Assembly (NCBI GenBank): GCA_018432935.1
Contig: JAHDSF010000006.1
Location: 248,001 to 312,000, forward strand
Length of the DNA stretch: 64,000 nt
DNA from: Rhodospirillales bacterium
Lineage (GTDB): Bacteria; Pseudomonadota; Alphaproteobacteria; Rhodospirillales; Shumkoniaceae
Direction: 5' to 3'
Below the pieces are notes generated by a model. It ran no database searches. It worked only from the letters and a program-made list of their open reading frames with translations, and was not told the origin of the DNA. Each line of letters starts with the position of its first letter. The first letter of the stretch is position 1. This document shows positions 1 to 8,648 of this stretch, piece after piece. Position numbers and translations under genes: made by a program.

Positions 1-221
1 GTCCGCCACGCGTGCCGGAGCCGCCGCGGCTCGAACGGTCCCGGCAGGTACACCGGCAGCCCGCGCGATGCCGAGGGCTCCAGCCGCACCTTGCGGCGGC
101 GTCGCAGCGAAACCGGCAAGATGCGCAGCCCACGCGCTTCCATGGCCCGCATCTCCCGCTCGATCGGGCTCCCAGGCATGCATGGATAGTCCTCGAGCAC
201 GAACGCGACCAAGCGCACCAA
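1..221 (-). CDS. Partial glycosyltransferase-like protein (N-terminus only)
   Basis: The minus strand is open from a TTG at 221 or GTG at 218 to the window edge (about 73 codons, no stop). A purine-rich GGGGGGAAAG ribosome-binding site lies just upstream of these codons. The visible N-terminus reads LVRLVAFVLEDYP, then an IEREMRAMEARG segment and ILPVSLRRRRK. This pattern of a beta strand, a conserved proline region, an E-x3-E-x2-L/M-x3-G helix and a second strand ending in S-L-R resembles the first Rossmann unit of GT4-type glycosyltransferases of exopolysaccharide clusters. Only this fragment is visible, so the assignment is inference. The gene is divergent from the transporter that starts at 450. 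Confidence 0.45.
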   Translation of the reverse strand, partial: MVRLVAFVLEDYPCMPGSPIEREMRAMEARGLRILPVSLRRRRKVRLEPSASRGLPVYLPGPFEPRRLRHAWR

Positions 222-449
222 CAGGCTTTCCCCCCGAACGCTGCAAGGCCGGGCTTCTTTGAAACTGGGGATTGCAGCATTCTATTCCAAGCGCGCCAGA
301 AGAGTTGCCGCGTTGCCGCTCCCCGCCGCGTATTCGCGTTGATGGAACCAGTCGCTGCAGTAGTCGGGAGCCCTTCCTGCCGCTGTTGCCGGTTCCCATA
401 TCGCTCCGGAGACGCTCTCGGCGAGGCGGGGACGAGGAGAGGCGGCCGC
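222..449. other. Divergent intergenic region
   Basis: A 228-bp gap separates the glycosyltransferase-like gene from the transporter. It contains a TTGAAA hexamer near 263 but no convincing -10 at normal spacing. Long frames across it are extensions of the neighbouring gene with no start context. No RNA gene or repeat was recognised. Confidence 0.4.
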
Positions 450-2315
450 ATGAACGGCCTGGAAGGCATCGCGCCTGCGGTGCAGATGTGGGGAACTCTT
501 GCGATCGTCGTCGGCGCGCTGGTGCTCTATGCTACCGAGCGGCTGCCCATCGAGGTGACTTCGGTCGGCGTCGTCTGCACGCTGCTGGTCCTGTTCCACA
601 TCGTGCCCCGGCCCGGTCCGTCTGGCGAGAACCTTCTCGATGCCGCCCGCCTGCTGCAGGGGTTCGCCAACCCGGCGCTGGTGGCCGTGCTGGCCTTGAT
701 GGTGATCGGACAGGGGATCGTCCGCACCGGCATCCTCGAACGCTCTGCCCAATGGGCGATGGATCACGCCGGCGGCATGACCCTGCTGCTGCTGCCGACG
801 CTGATGCTTGCCGTTGCGGTTCTCAGTGCCTTTCTCAACAACACGCCGCTGGTCGTCATCTTCATCCCGATCATGCAGGCGGTCGCGCGGCGGCTGAACA
901 TCTCTCCCAGTAAGGTCATGATGCCGCTCAGCTTCGCCGCTCTGCTGGGCGGCATGACGACGCTGATCGGCTCCAGCACCAACCTGCTCGTCAACAGCGC
1001 CCTGACCGAGCTGGGTCAGCGGCCGTTCCGGTTCTTCGACTTCTCGATCCCCGGCATGGTGATCGCCGCCGCCGGGCTGGTGTACGTGGCGCTGGTGGCG
1101 CCGCGCCTGCTGCGGGCGCGCGCGACCCTTGCCGACACCCTGCTGCGCGGCGGTTCCGGCGGCCGGCACTTCATCGCTCAGATCACGATCGGCGCCGGCT
1201 CCAAGCTGGTCGGCGTGGAACCCAAGGCGGGCCTGTTCCCCGAGCTGCGCGAGGTCACCGTGCGCCTGATTCAGCGCGACGAGGAGGCGATCCTGCCGCC
1301 CTTCGAGCGCTACCGGGTGCAGGCGGGCGACATCTTCGTCGTGGCGGCTACCCGCAAGGCGCTGACCGACGCCCTGGCGGCCGATCAGGACCTGCTGACT
1401 CCCGATCCCAAGGACCTCGAGGAAGGCGATCTCGACACCTACGGTCTGCTGCAGCGACGGGAGCGGACCCTGGCCGAGGTGATGGTGGCGCCGGCCTCGC
1501 GGATGATCGGCCAGACGCTTCCGCAGATCGGCTTCCGCCGCGCCACCGGCTGCGTCGTGCTGGGGATACAGCGGCGATCGCGGATGATGCGCGGCCGCAT
1601 GGCCGACATCCGGCTGGAGGCGGGGGACGAGCTGCTGATCCAGGGCACCAAGCCGGCGATCGCGGCGCTGCGCTCGGAACGGGACCTCGTGCTGATCGCC
1701 GCCTCGGCCGAGGATTTGCCTGAGGTCGAGCACGCCGGCCGCGCCATGCTGATCTTCGCCGGCGTCGTCCTGGTCGCCGCCAGCGGCCTGCTGCCGATCG
1801 TCATCACCGCCCTGGTGGGAGCGGCGGCGATGGTCGCCACCGGCGTGCTGAACGTGCGCCAGGCGGCGCGCAGCATCGATCCCGCGGTGGTGGCCGCGGT
1901 CGGGGCGGCGCTGGCGATGAGCGTCGCCCTGCAGGAAACCGGAGGCGCCAGCTTCGTGGCGCACCGCATCATCGCCGCCCTCGACGGCTATGGCACGATT
2001 ACCGTGCTGTCCGTGTTCTTCCTGCTGATCGGCATCCTGACCAACGTCATCAGCAACAATGCCTGTGCGGTGCTGTTCACGCCGATCGGGGTCGGGCTGG
2101 CGCAAGAGCTCGGCGTCAGCGTCGAGATGTTCGCGATGGCGGTCGTGTTCGGCGCCAACTGCTCGTTCGCCACCCCCATCGGCTATCAGACCAACCTCCT
2201 GGTGATGGGGCCGGGTCACTACCGCTTCACCGATTTCACGGTCGCCGGCCTGCCCCTGGTCTTCGTCCTGTGGGGCGCGTTCACACTGTTCGCCCCGTGG
2301 TACTTCGGGCTCTGA
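450..2315 (+). CDS. SLC13-family anion transporter with two RCK_C domains
   Basis: A 621-residue inner-membrane protein. Hydrophobic segments at about residues 10-210 and 430-621 flank a soluble middle of about 200 residues that holds two TrkA_C-like (RCK_C) domains, recognisable from paired patterns such as LVGVEPKAG...AGDIFVVA and MIGQTLPQ...AGDELLIQG. The SLC13 hallmarks GSSTNLLV and ATPIGYQTNLLVMGP are present, one in each half. Relatives carry sulfate, other oxyanions or dicarboxylates by Na+ coupling; the substrate here cannot be read from sequence. The ATG at 450 is chosen because the preceding 146 codons of open frame have no family resemblance, and a GAGGAGAGG ribosome-binding region sits just before it. 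Confidence 0.85.
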   Translation: MNGLEGIAPAVQMWGTLAIVVGALVLYATERLPIEVTSVGVVCTLLVLFHIVPRPGPSGENLLDAARLLQGFANPALVAVLALMVIGQGIVRTGILERSAQWAMDHAGGMTLLLLPTLMLAVAVLSAFLNNTPLVVIFIPIMQAVARRLNISPSKVMMPLSFAALLGGMTTLIGSSTNLLVNSALTELGQRPFRFFDFSIPGMVIAAAGLVYVALVAPRLLRARATLADTLLRGGSGGRHFIAQITIGAGSKLVGVEPKAGLFPELREVTVRLIQRDEEAILPPFERYRVQAGDIFVVAATRKALTDALAADQDLLTPDPKDLEEGDLDTYGLLQRRERTLAEVMVAPASRMIGQTLPQIGFRRATGCVVLGIQRRSRMMRGRMADIRLEAGDELLIQGTKPAIAALRSERDLVLIAASAEDLPEVEHAGRAMLIFAGVVLVAASGLLPIVITALVGAAAMVATGVLNVRQAARSIDPAVVAAVGAALAMSVALQETGGASFVAHRIIAALDGYGTITVLSVFFLLIGILTNVISNNACAVLFTPIGVGLAQELGVSVEMFAMAVVFGANCSFATPIGYQTNLLVMGPGHYRFTDFTVAGLPLVFVLWGAFTLFAPWYFGL

Positions 2316-2399
2316 GGATGGCCGCGGATCCGCCCCTGTGGTAGCGTGCCTTGCCGGCCTGCGGCAGGGCCGGCAAAGCGGGGGGAGGGATGGCCGGAG

Positions 2400-4211
2400 A
2401 TGACGAGACGGGCGGCTGCATTCTGGCTGGCGGTAGTGTTCGGAATCGTGTTCGTCGCCGCCATGCAGATGCGGCACCCCTTCAATCCCACTCAGGGCAG
2501 GATTCCGACCGCCGCCTCGTTCACTCTTCTCGACCCCGACGACTTCATGCGGTTGGCCCGGGTCGAGCGGCTGTGGCAGACCGGCCGCTGGTACGAATCG
2601 GTCTATCCGCACACCAATGCGCCGTACGGCGAGGAGTTGCACTGGACGCGTCCGCTGGACGTCCTCATTCTCGGTCTTGCCTGGCCGGTGTCTCTGGTCG
2701 CCGACCAGAGGACCGCGGTCCTGGTCGGCGGCACCATCGTCGGGCCCCTGCTGGCCGCCCTGACGATCATCGTGCTGGCCTGCGGGGCGCGCGCCTTCCT
2801 GCCGCCGCTCGGCATCGTGTTTGCCGCGGTCGTCTTCACCACCCAGCCGACGCTGATGCATCAGTTCATGCTGGGGCGGGCCGATCATCACGGCCTGCAG
2901 CTCACGCTGTTCGCCGCGGTGCTCGCCTGCATCTGGCGGGCGGTGCAGGATTTCCGTCCGCGGGCGGCCGCCTACGCGGCCGGAGCGTTTGCCGCGCTGT
3001 GGCTGTGGGTCAGCATCGAGGCCATGGCCGGTATCGCCGCCGTGCTGGCGGGCCTTGGCCTCCTCTGGCTGTGGGAGAACGGGGACAGCTGGCGGGCGGC
3101 GAGGCGGTTTGCCACGGCGCTCGCGATCGGCGCCCTGGCGGCCGTGCTGGTGGAACGGCCCCCGGCCGAATGGTTGCGCATTGAGTTCGACCGCATCTCG
3201 ATCGTCTACGTCGCCATCCTCGCGATGCTGGCCGCCTCGGTGGCGACCGTCGAGCAGGTCCTGGGATCCGCCCGCAGCCAGGAGCTTCGCTGGCGCCTCG
3301 GCGGCGCTCTCTCGGCGGCGGCGGTGACGGTGGCGTTCGTGGCGATCGTGTTCCCGCGCCTGCTGCGGGGCCCGTTCGCCGAGATGGACCCGCGGCTGTT
3401 CCCGCTGTGGCTGGACACCATCGCCGAGTTCCAGAGCATCGTTGGCGACAGCACGCTGGAGACGGTCGCCACCATCGCCGTCCACCTCGGGCTGGCGGTG
3501 CCGGCCATCGCGTTCGCGGCTTGGCGCTTGGCCCGCGGCGACCGGCAGGAACGACGCCTGATGACGGTGACGCTGGCGGCCTTCGGGCTGTTCGTGCCGC
3601 TGGCGTGCTACGAGATCCGTTGGACCATCTATCCCCAGTACCTCGCCCTGGTTCCGGCGGCGCTGCTGGGTTGGCGTCTTGTGGAGAAGGGCTGGTTCGA
3701 TCGCGCGCTGGTCCGCCCGCTGCGGTTTGCCAGCCTGGCCGCGCTGCTGGCGGTGCTGTTCGGTGGCAGCATGATTGCGGCGGCTGGCGCCGCGTTCCTG
3801 CCGAAGAGCCCGTCGGCGCCTTGCCGTTGGGACAGCATCGTCGCCGACCTCCAGGGGCCGGAGTTTCCTCAGGACCGCAGGCTGATCGTCATGAGTACGA
3901 TCTTTGCCGGGCCGGAGGTCCATTTCCGCAGCGGCAAGGACGTGGTCGCTACTCCGTATGCCAGCGCTCCCGGGATCCTCGACACCATCGACGTCTTCGA
4001 GGCCGCCGACCCGGAGGTGGCGCGTAGGATCATCGAGCGGCGCGGCGTCGATGCCATCGTCTTCTGCCGCAACGTGAACGACGTCAAGAGCCGCACGCCC
4101 GGAACCCTGCTCGATGCGCTTTATCGGGGCGATCCTCCTCCGTGGCTGCGCCCGGTGCGGATGCCTCCGGAAACGGCGAAGGACTTCATGCTCTTCGCGG
4201 TGGTGAAGTGA
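2400..4211 (+). CDS. GT-C fold (STT3/AglB-like) integral membrane protein
   Basis: A 603-residue protein with an N-terminal membrane anchor and many further hydrophobic helices, then a soluble tail of about 150 residues. Two motifs point to the GT-C superfamily near oligosaccharyltransferase STT3/AglB: an acidic LLDPDDFMRLARVERL loop after the first helix (the metal-binding D-x-D loop) and GRADHHGLQ, which matches the DHH loop of STT3. The WWD motif of true oligosaccharyltransferases was not found, so it may transfer a sugar to another acceptor. The ATG at 2400 follows a GGGAGG/CCGGAG region; an upstream in-frame ATG at 2346 would add a non-hydrophobic leader. It starts 84 bp after the SLC13 gene. 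Confidence 0.6.
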   Translation: MTRRAAAFWLAVVFGIVFVAAMQMRHPFNPTQGRIPTAASFTLLDPDDFMRLARVERLWQTGRWYESVYPHTNAPYGEELHWTRPLDVLILGLAWPVSLVADQRTAVLVGGTIVGPLLAALTIIVLACGARAFLPPLGIVFAAVVFTTQPTLMHQFMLGRADHHGLQLTLFAAVLACIWRAVQDFRPRAAAYAAGAFAALWLWVSIEAMAGIAAVLAGLGLLWLWENGDSWRAARRFATALAIGALAAVLVERPPAEWLRIEFDRISIVYVAILAMLAASVATVEQVLGSARSQELRWRLGGALSAAAVTVAFVAIVFPRLLRGPFAEMDPRLFPLWLDTIAEFQSIVGDSTLETVATIAVHLGLAVPAIAFAAWRLARGDRQERRLMTVTLAAFGLFVPLACYEIRWTIYPQYLALVPAALLGWRLVEKGWFDRALVRPLRFASLAALLAVLFGGSMIAAAGAAFLPKSPSAPCRWDSIVADLQGPEFPQDRRLIVMSTIFAGPEVHFRSGKDVVATPYASAPGILDTIDVFEAADPEVARRIIERRGVDAIVFCRNVNDVKSRTPGTLLDALYRGDPPPWLRPVRMPPETAKDFMLFAVVK

Positions 4212-4282
4212 TCGGGCGATCCCAAGATGATGGGTGGTCGGCGCTGCCGTCGGAAGAGTTTAGCCATGGAAGAGGAATCACC

Positions 4283-5428
4283 ATGACGAGTATCGTGCGT
4301 GCGGGCATTGCCGCAGTGATGATTGCTCAGTTCGCTTCGGGCGGCGCCTGGGCTGCGCCGGTCGACGACTGGCTGGCGCACAAGATCCCGGGGGCTGAGC
4401 CCAAGGTGACGTATGCCGGGGCTCCCCTGACCCTGAAGTTTGCGCATCCGTCGCCGCCCGCGTCGCTGGTGCCGCCGGTCTGGCAGGCGGGCTTCAAGTG
4501 GCTCGAAGAAGCGACCAACGGCAAGCTCGCGGTCAAGGAGTACGCGGGCGGCACCCTGCACGGCGCCAAGGACGGCTTCAAGTCGGCCCGCTCCGGGATC
4601 TCGGACTACTCCTACTGCCTGTTCGCCCACGAGGCACGCGGCTTCGAGCTGTCCAAGGTCTTCGAACTGCCGTTCATCATGCCGACCAACAAGCTGGCCG
4701 CGGTGCGCGTGGTCGAGGAGCTGGCGCCCAAGTACTTCAAGCCGGAGTTCGAGCGGCAGGGCACCTACTACGGCACCATCGCCCTGATGGGCGCCTCCGA
4801 CATCATGAGCGTGAAGCCGATCCGCAGACTCGAGGACATGAAGGGCCTGAAGGTGATCGCCCAGGGCTTCGACCCCGAGGCGGCGAAGGCGCTCGGCTTC
4901 GTGCTGGTCAACATCCCGTATCCAGAGATCTACACCGCCATGCAGCAGGGCATGGTCGACGCGGTCCTGTGGGTCGATCCCGGCTTCGTGCCTTACAAGG
5001 TGTTCGAGCTTGCCAAGTTCCACACCACCCTGGGGCTGTCGGCGCAGCACATCGACACCTGCATCGCCAAGAAGACCTTTGACGGCATGCCGCCCGATCT
5101 CAAGCAGGCGTTCTACGACTTCCAGACCCGCATCGCCTACGCGATCGTCAAGAAGGTGGCGGTCGACTTCTCCGCCGAGGCGGCCGAAACCTACAAGAAG
5201 AACGGGGTCGAGATGATCACGCTGCCGGCTGAAGAACTGGCTCGCTGGAAAGCGGCGCTGAAGCCGGTGGTCGACAACTGGGCGACCAAGGTCGAAGCCG
5301 ATGGCAAGCCTGCCAAACAGCTGCTTGCCGACATCGACGCGTTGGCGAAGAAATACGAGAAAGCCACTCCCGAAGAGATCTTCTCGCTGATCGTCAACCA
5401 ACCGGTGCGCGGAAGGATCGACTTCTAG
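4283..5428 (+). CDS. TRAP transporter periplasmic binding protein (system 1, DctP family)
   Basis: A 381-residue solute-binding protein with a signal peptide (MTSIVRAG..., likely cleaved after GAWA at about residue 25). It has the DctP fold signature: LTLKFAHP early, GTLHGAKDG, and YPEIYTAMQQGMVDAVLW in the second lobe. The position that carries the substrate-carboxylate arginine in canonical DctP/SiaP proteins (K-I/L-R-V/T) reads K-V-I-A here, with Ile192 in place of Arg. The usual DGQENP segment is also altered to DAVLWVDP. The substrate may therefore not be a simple carboxylate. The ATG at 4283 follows GAAGAGG. First gene of a dctP-dctQ-dctM operon. Confidence 0.88.
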   Translation: MTSIVRAGIAAVMIAQFASGGAWAAPVDDWLAHKIPGAEPKVTYAGAPLTLKFAHPSPPASLVPPVWQAGFKWLEEATNGKLAVKEYAGGTLHGAKDGFKSARSGISDYSYCLFAHEARGFELSKVFELPFIMPTNKLAAVRVVEELAPKYFKPEFERQGTYYGTIALMGASDIMSVKPIRRLEDMKGLKVIAQGFDPEAAKALGFVLVNIPYPEIYTAMQQGMVDAVLWVDPGFVPYKVFELAKFHTTLGLSAQHIDTCIAKKTFDGMPPDLKQAFYDFQTRIAYAIVKKVAVDFSAEAAETYKKNGVEMITLPAEELARWKAALKPVVDNWATKVEADGKPAKQLLADIDALAKKYEKATPEEIFSLIVNQPVRGRIDF

Positions 5429-5437
5429 AGGGATCGT

Positions 5438-5508
5438 CGTGTCCCGGCGTGGCTCGGACATCCACGACTTGCTGCCATGGCTGCAACGTCGCGGGTGTCC
5501 GGGACACG
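5438..5508 (+). repeat. Long imperfect palindrome between dctP and dctQ of TRAP system 1
   Basis: Arms CGTGTCCC (5438-5445) and GGGACACG (5501-5508) are perfect complements. The next inner arms, 5456-5468 and 5488-5500, pair with two mismatches, and the centre is a TTGC...GCCATGGC...GCAA palindrome. The transcript could fold into one long hairpin in the 97-nt intercistronic gap. Similar palindromes between binding-protein and permease genes protect the upstream message, which is a likely role here (inference). Its core resembles the elements at 10249-10331 and 50741-50815. Confidence 0.55.
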
Positions 5509-5525
5509 TCCGGGAGCGATGAGCG

Positions 5526-6026
5526 ATGTGGACGTTCGCCATGGCACCTCGCATCCTCGGCATCGTCACTGCGCGCCTCCACGATTTCGGCACCCTGGTG
5601 GTGATGCCGGTGCTGGTGATCCTCGTCACCGCAGACGTGGTCCTGCGTTACGTGCTGAACGCCCCGCTGTTGTGGGGGGCCGAGGTGAGCGCGTTGATGC
5701 TGCTGGTCGTCTTCTTCGCCAGCCTGCCGGAGTGCACCGCCGCCGGCGGGCACATTCGCATGGACCTCATCCGCAACCGCCTCGGGCGCAACGGGCAGCG
5801 GCTGGCGGACGTGCTGACCGGCTTGGCCGGGTTGGGGGTCTCGGCGTTCCTCACCTACCAGGCTTTCGCCTCGACCGCGGAGATGCTGGAGTACGGCGAG
5901 CGCGCGGAGATGATCGATCTTCCGTACTGGCCGTTCACTGCCTTCATGGGAATCTGCGCGGCCGCAATGGCGTTGCGCTTCGTTGCCGATGTCGCGGCGG
6001 CCGTCCTCGGGCGGGAGAAGCCGTGA
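5526..6026 (+). CDS. TRAP transporter small permease (system 1, DctQ family)
   Basis: A 166-residue protein with four predicted membrane helices, the standard DctQ architecture. Recognisable family features are a VVLRYVLNAPLLW segment after helix 1, followed by a charged turn (GAEVSALML) and a conserved GGHIRMDLIRNRL loop. It forms the membrane heterodimer with the large permease encoded immediately downstream; their reading frames overlap (TGATG at 6024-6028). The ATG at 5526 lies behind GGGAGCGATGAGC, a usable ribosome-binding site. Confidence 0.88.
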   Translation: MWTFAMAPRILGIVTARLHDFGTLVVMPVLVILVTADVVLRYVLNAPLLWGAEVSALMLLVVFFASLPECTAAGGHIRMDLIRNRLGRNGQRLADVLTGLAGLGVSAFLTYQAFASTAEMLEYGERAEMIDLPYWPFTAFMGICAAAMALRFVADVAAAVLGREKP

Positions 6027-7327
6027 TGGATCCCGTGCTCTTCGGCTGGTCCGCCATTGTCGTCATGCTGGGCCTGATCTTCCTCGGCGTGCCGATCGCC
6101 TTCGCCCTGGCGGCGGTCGGGATTGCCGGCAACCTGATCACTCTCGGCCTGCCCCAGACGGCCGTGCTGGTGCAGCTCACCGCCTGGGAGAACGGCACCA
6201 ATTTCGTGCTGGTCGCGGTGCCCTTGTTCATCCTCATGGGGCAGCTCGCCTTCCATACCGGGATCGCGACCGATTTCTACGATTTCGTCTACAAGTGGTT
6301 CGGGCGCATGCCGGGCGGGCTGGCCATCACGGGCGTCCTGACCTCGGCCGGGTTCGGCGCGGTCACGGGCTCCAGCGTCGCCGCAGTGTCGACCATGGGC
6401 ACCATGATCATGCCCGAGATGCGGCGCTACGGTTACGACCGGCGGCTTGCCACCGGCAGCCTCGCCTCGGCGGGCACGCTCGCCATCCTGATTCCGCCCA
6501 GCATCCCGCTGGTGATCTACGGGGTGTGGACCGAGACCTCGATCGGCCGTCTGTTCATCGCCGGGGTCGTGCCCGGCCTCTTGATGTCGGCAGCGTTCTG
6601 CGCGGTGATCCTGGCGGCCTGCGTCCTGAAGCCGGGATTGGGGCCGCCCGGCCCCCGATTCCCCCGGCGGGAGCGGCTGATCGCCCTGCGCGGGCTGCTG
6701 CCGGCGGGGATCGTCTTCGTCGGCGTGCTGGGCGGCATCTACGGCGGCTTCATGAGCCCGACCGAGGCCTCCGCGGTCGGTGCCGCGGGGGTCGCCCTGG
6801 TCGCCCTCGGCATGGGCCGGCTGACCTGGACGAACCTGCGCCGGGCCCTGCGCGAGACCGGCATCACCGCGGCGATGGTCTACATGATGCTGTTCGGCGG
6901 CGTGCTGCTGAGCCGGTTCCTGGCGCAGACCGACGTCACGCCGCGCCTGGTCGGCTTTATCGGGGCGATGCAGGTCGATCCGCTCCTCCTGGTCCTTCTG
7001 CTCAGCGTCATGTACCTGGTGCTGGGCTGCATCCTCGACACCTTCGGCATGCTGATCCTGACGCTTCCCTTCGTCTTCCCGATCGTGAAGGCGGCGGGTC
7101 TCGACCCGGTGTGGTTCGGGATCTACCTGACGATGATGATGGAGCTTGCCATGATCACGCCGCCGATCGGGCTCAACGTCTTCGTGATGCGCCGCAGCGC
7201 GCCCGACGTGCCGCTCGGCGACATCTTCGCGGGCACCATCCCGTTCGTCGTGGCCTGCCTCACGATCGTTGCCCTGGTCACCGTCTTCCCCGCCATCGTG
7301 TTGTGGCTGCCCGCGACCATGGGTTAG
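6026..7327 (+). CDS. TRAP transporter large permease (system 1, DctM family)
   Basis: A 433-residue protein with about twelve hydrophobic segments and typical DctM features: FLGVPIAFALA at the N-terminus, VPLFILMGQLAF, GFGAVTGSSVAAVSTMG (scaffold/transport loop), ILIPPSIPLVIYG, GFMSPTEASAVGA and a C-terminal ITPPIGLNVFVM. It uses the sodium gradient to drive uptake with its DctQ and DctP partners. The start overlaps the dctQ stop (ATG at 6026); the open frame upstream of that codon is only a shadow of dctQ. Confidence 0.9.
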   Translation: MDPVLFGWSAIVVMLGLIFLGVPIAFALAAVGIAGNLITLGLPQTAVLVQLTAWENGTNFVLVAVPLFILMGQLAFHTGIATDFYDFVYKWFGRMPGGLAITGVLTSAGFGAVTGSSVAAVSTMGTMIMPEMRRYGYDRRLATGSLASAGTLAILIPPSIPLVIYGVWTETSIGRLFIAGVVPGLLMSAAFCAVILAACVLKPGLGPPGPRFPRRERLIALRGLLPAGIVFVGVLGGIYGGFMSPTEASAVGAAGVALVALGMGRLTWTNLRRALRETGITAAMVYMMLFGGVLLSRFLAQTDVTPRLVGFIGAMQVDPLLLVLLLSVMYLVLGCILDTFGMLILTLPFVFPIVKAAGLDPVWFGIYLTMMMELAMITPPIGLNVFVMRRSAPDVPLGDIFAGTIPFVVACLTIVALVTVFPAIVLWLPATMG

Positions 7328-7362
7328 GGCGAGGCCATCTTCTCCCGCCTTCCTGCACTCGA

Positions 7363-7391
7363 TTGACGGCGTCGGCTCCGACCCGTATAAG
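7363..7391 (+). promoter_or_regulatory. Predicted sigma-70 type promoter of serC-serA
   Basis: TTGACG at 7363-7368 is separated by exactly 17 bp from TATAAG at 7386-7391. Both hexamers match the housekeeping consensus at five of six positions. It lies in the only gap between the TRAP operon and serC, about 50 bp upstream of the serC start. Confidence 0.75.
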
Positions 7392-7395
7392 GTCT

Positions 7396-7450
7396 GTGGG
7401 CCACGACCTCCCAACGGGTCGCCGCCCTTCTGGAAGGAAGGGAGATAACC
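7396..7450 (+). promoter_or_regulatory. serC leader RNA candidate
   Basis: The 5' untranslated region holds a perfect hairpin CCCTTC-TGGAAG-GAAGGG (7425-7442) whose 3' arm contains the serC ribosome-binding site, preceded by GGCCACGACCTCCCAACGGG. The known alphaproteobacterial serC leader (an Rfam family) sits in front of serC-serA operons, and its last stem overlaps the ribosome-binding site, as here. Control of translation initiation is likely; the ligand or factor is unknown. The match is from memory of the motif, not a covariance search. Confidence 0.65.
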
Positions 7451-8632
7451 ATGCCAGAATTCGCCACGCCGGGCCTCCGTCCGGCAAACCCCTGCTTCTC
7501 TTCAGGTCCCTGCCCCAAGCGTCCCGGCTGGACGCTGAACGCGCTCGCCGGCGCCGCGCTCGGCCGCTCGCACCGCGGCAAGCTCGGCCGCGCCAAGCTG
7601 CGGGAGGTCATCGACCGCACCCGTGTCGTTCTCGGCGTGCCCGCCGAATGGCGGATCGGCATCGTGCCGGCCTCGGATACCGGCGCCGTCGAGATGGCGC
7701 TGTGGTCGCTCCTGGGCGCCCGCCCCGTCGACATGCTGGCATGGGAAAGCTTCGGGCTCGGCTGGGTGACCGACGTGGTCAAGCAGCTCAAGCTCAAGGA
7801 CGCCCGCGTCCTGAAGGCCGACTACGGCCAGATCCCCGATCTTTCGCAGGTCGATTTCTCTCACGACGTGGTGTTTACTTGGAACGGCACCACCTCGGGC
7901 GTTCGGGTGCCGGACGGCCACTGGATCCCGGCCGACCGCGAAGGCCTGACCATCTGCGACGCCACCTCGGCGGTGTTCGCGATGAACCTGCCGTGGGACA
8001 AGCTCGACGTCGTCACCTACTCCTGGCAGAAGGTGCTGGGGGGCGAGGCGGCGCACGGCGTCCTCATCCTCAGCCCGCGCGCCGTCGCCCGGCTCGAAAG
8101 CTACACGCCGGCGTGGCCGCTGCCGAAGATCTTCCGCCTCACCAAGGGCGGCAAGCTGATGGAGGAGGTGTTCCGTGGCGACACCATCAACACCCCTTCG
8201 ATGCTGGTCGTCGAAGACGCCCTCGACGGCCTCAAGTGGGCCGAGTCGCTGGGCGGCGTGAAGGCGCTGATCGCCCGTTCGGAAGCCAACCTGGCGGCGG
8301 TCGAGGCCTGGGTGGCGAAGACCCCGTGGGTCGAGTTCCTGGTCGCCGACCCGACCATCCGGTCCTGCACGTCGGTGTGCCTGAAGGTCGCCGATCCCTG
8401 GCTGGCCACCCGGCCGGCCGAGGAGCAGGCCGCCTTCATCAAGCGGATGGCCGCTTTGCTCGAGGCGGAGAACGCAGCCTACGACGTCGCGGGCCACCGC
8501 GACGCGCCCGCCGGCCTGCGCATCTGGGCCGGCGCGACGGTCGAGACATCCGACCTCGAGGCGCTGTTCCCCTGGCTCGACTGGGCGTTCCAAACCGCCC
8601 TCGCCGAAGCCCGCCAGCCGAAAACCGCCTGA
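7451..8632 (+). CDS. serC: Phosphoserine aminotransferase
   Basis: A 393-residue PLP-dependent class-V aminotransferase that converts 3-phosphohydroxypyruvate and glutamate into O-phosphoserine and 2-oxoglutarate, the second step of serine synthesis. It starts [24 protein letters not shown], with the family SSGP motif. The PLP lysine is in [10 protein letters not shown], and [10 protein letters not shown] holds the cofactor aspartate. This longer form is the one found in many alphaproteobacteria and some archaea, not the 360-residue E. coli type. serA follows 16 bp downstream, so they form an operon led by the promoter and hairpin above. Confidence 0.92.
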   Translation: MPEFATPGLRPANPCFSSGPCPKRPGWTLNALAGAALGRSHRGKLGRAKLREVIDRTRVVLGVPAEWRIGIVPASDTGAVEMALWSLLGARPVDMLAWESFGLGWVTDVVKQLKLKDARVLKADYGQIPDLSQVDFSHDVVFTWNGTTSGVRVPDGHWIPADREGLTICDATSAVFAMNLPWDKLDVVTYSWQKVLGGEAAHGVLILSPRAVARLESYTPAWPLPKIFRLTKGGKLMEEVFRGDTINTPSMLVVEDALDGLKWAESLGGVKALIARSEANLAAVEAWVAKTPWVEFLVADPTIRSCTSVCLKVADPWLATRPAEEQAAFIKRMAALLEAENAAYDVAGHRDAPAGLRIWAGATVETSDLEALFPWLDWAFQTALAEARQPKTA

Positions 8633-8648
8633 TCCAGGGAGGTCCGCC

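Noticed and set aside
282..3923. A 1213-codon open frame on the minus strand
   Set aside because: It runs antisense to two well-supported membrane-protein genes and its product is a low-complexity Arg/Gly/Asp/His/Gln mixture with no domain, which is typical of the shadow frame of GC-rich coding sequence.
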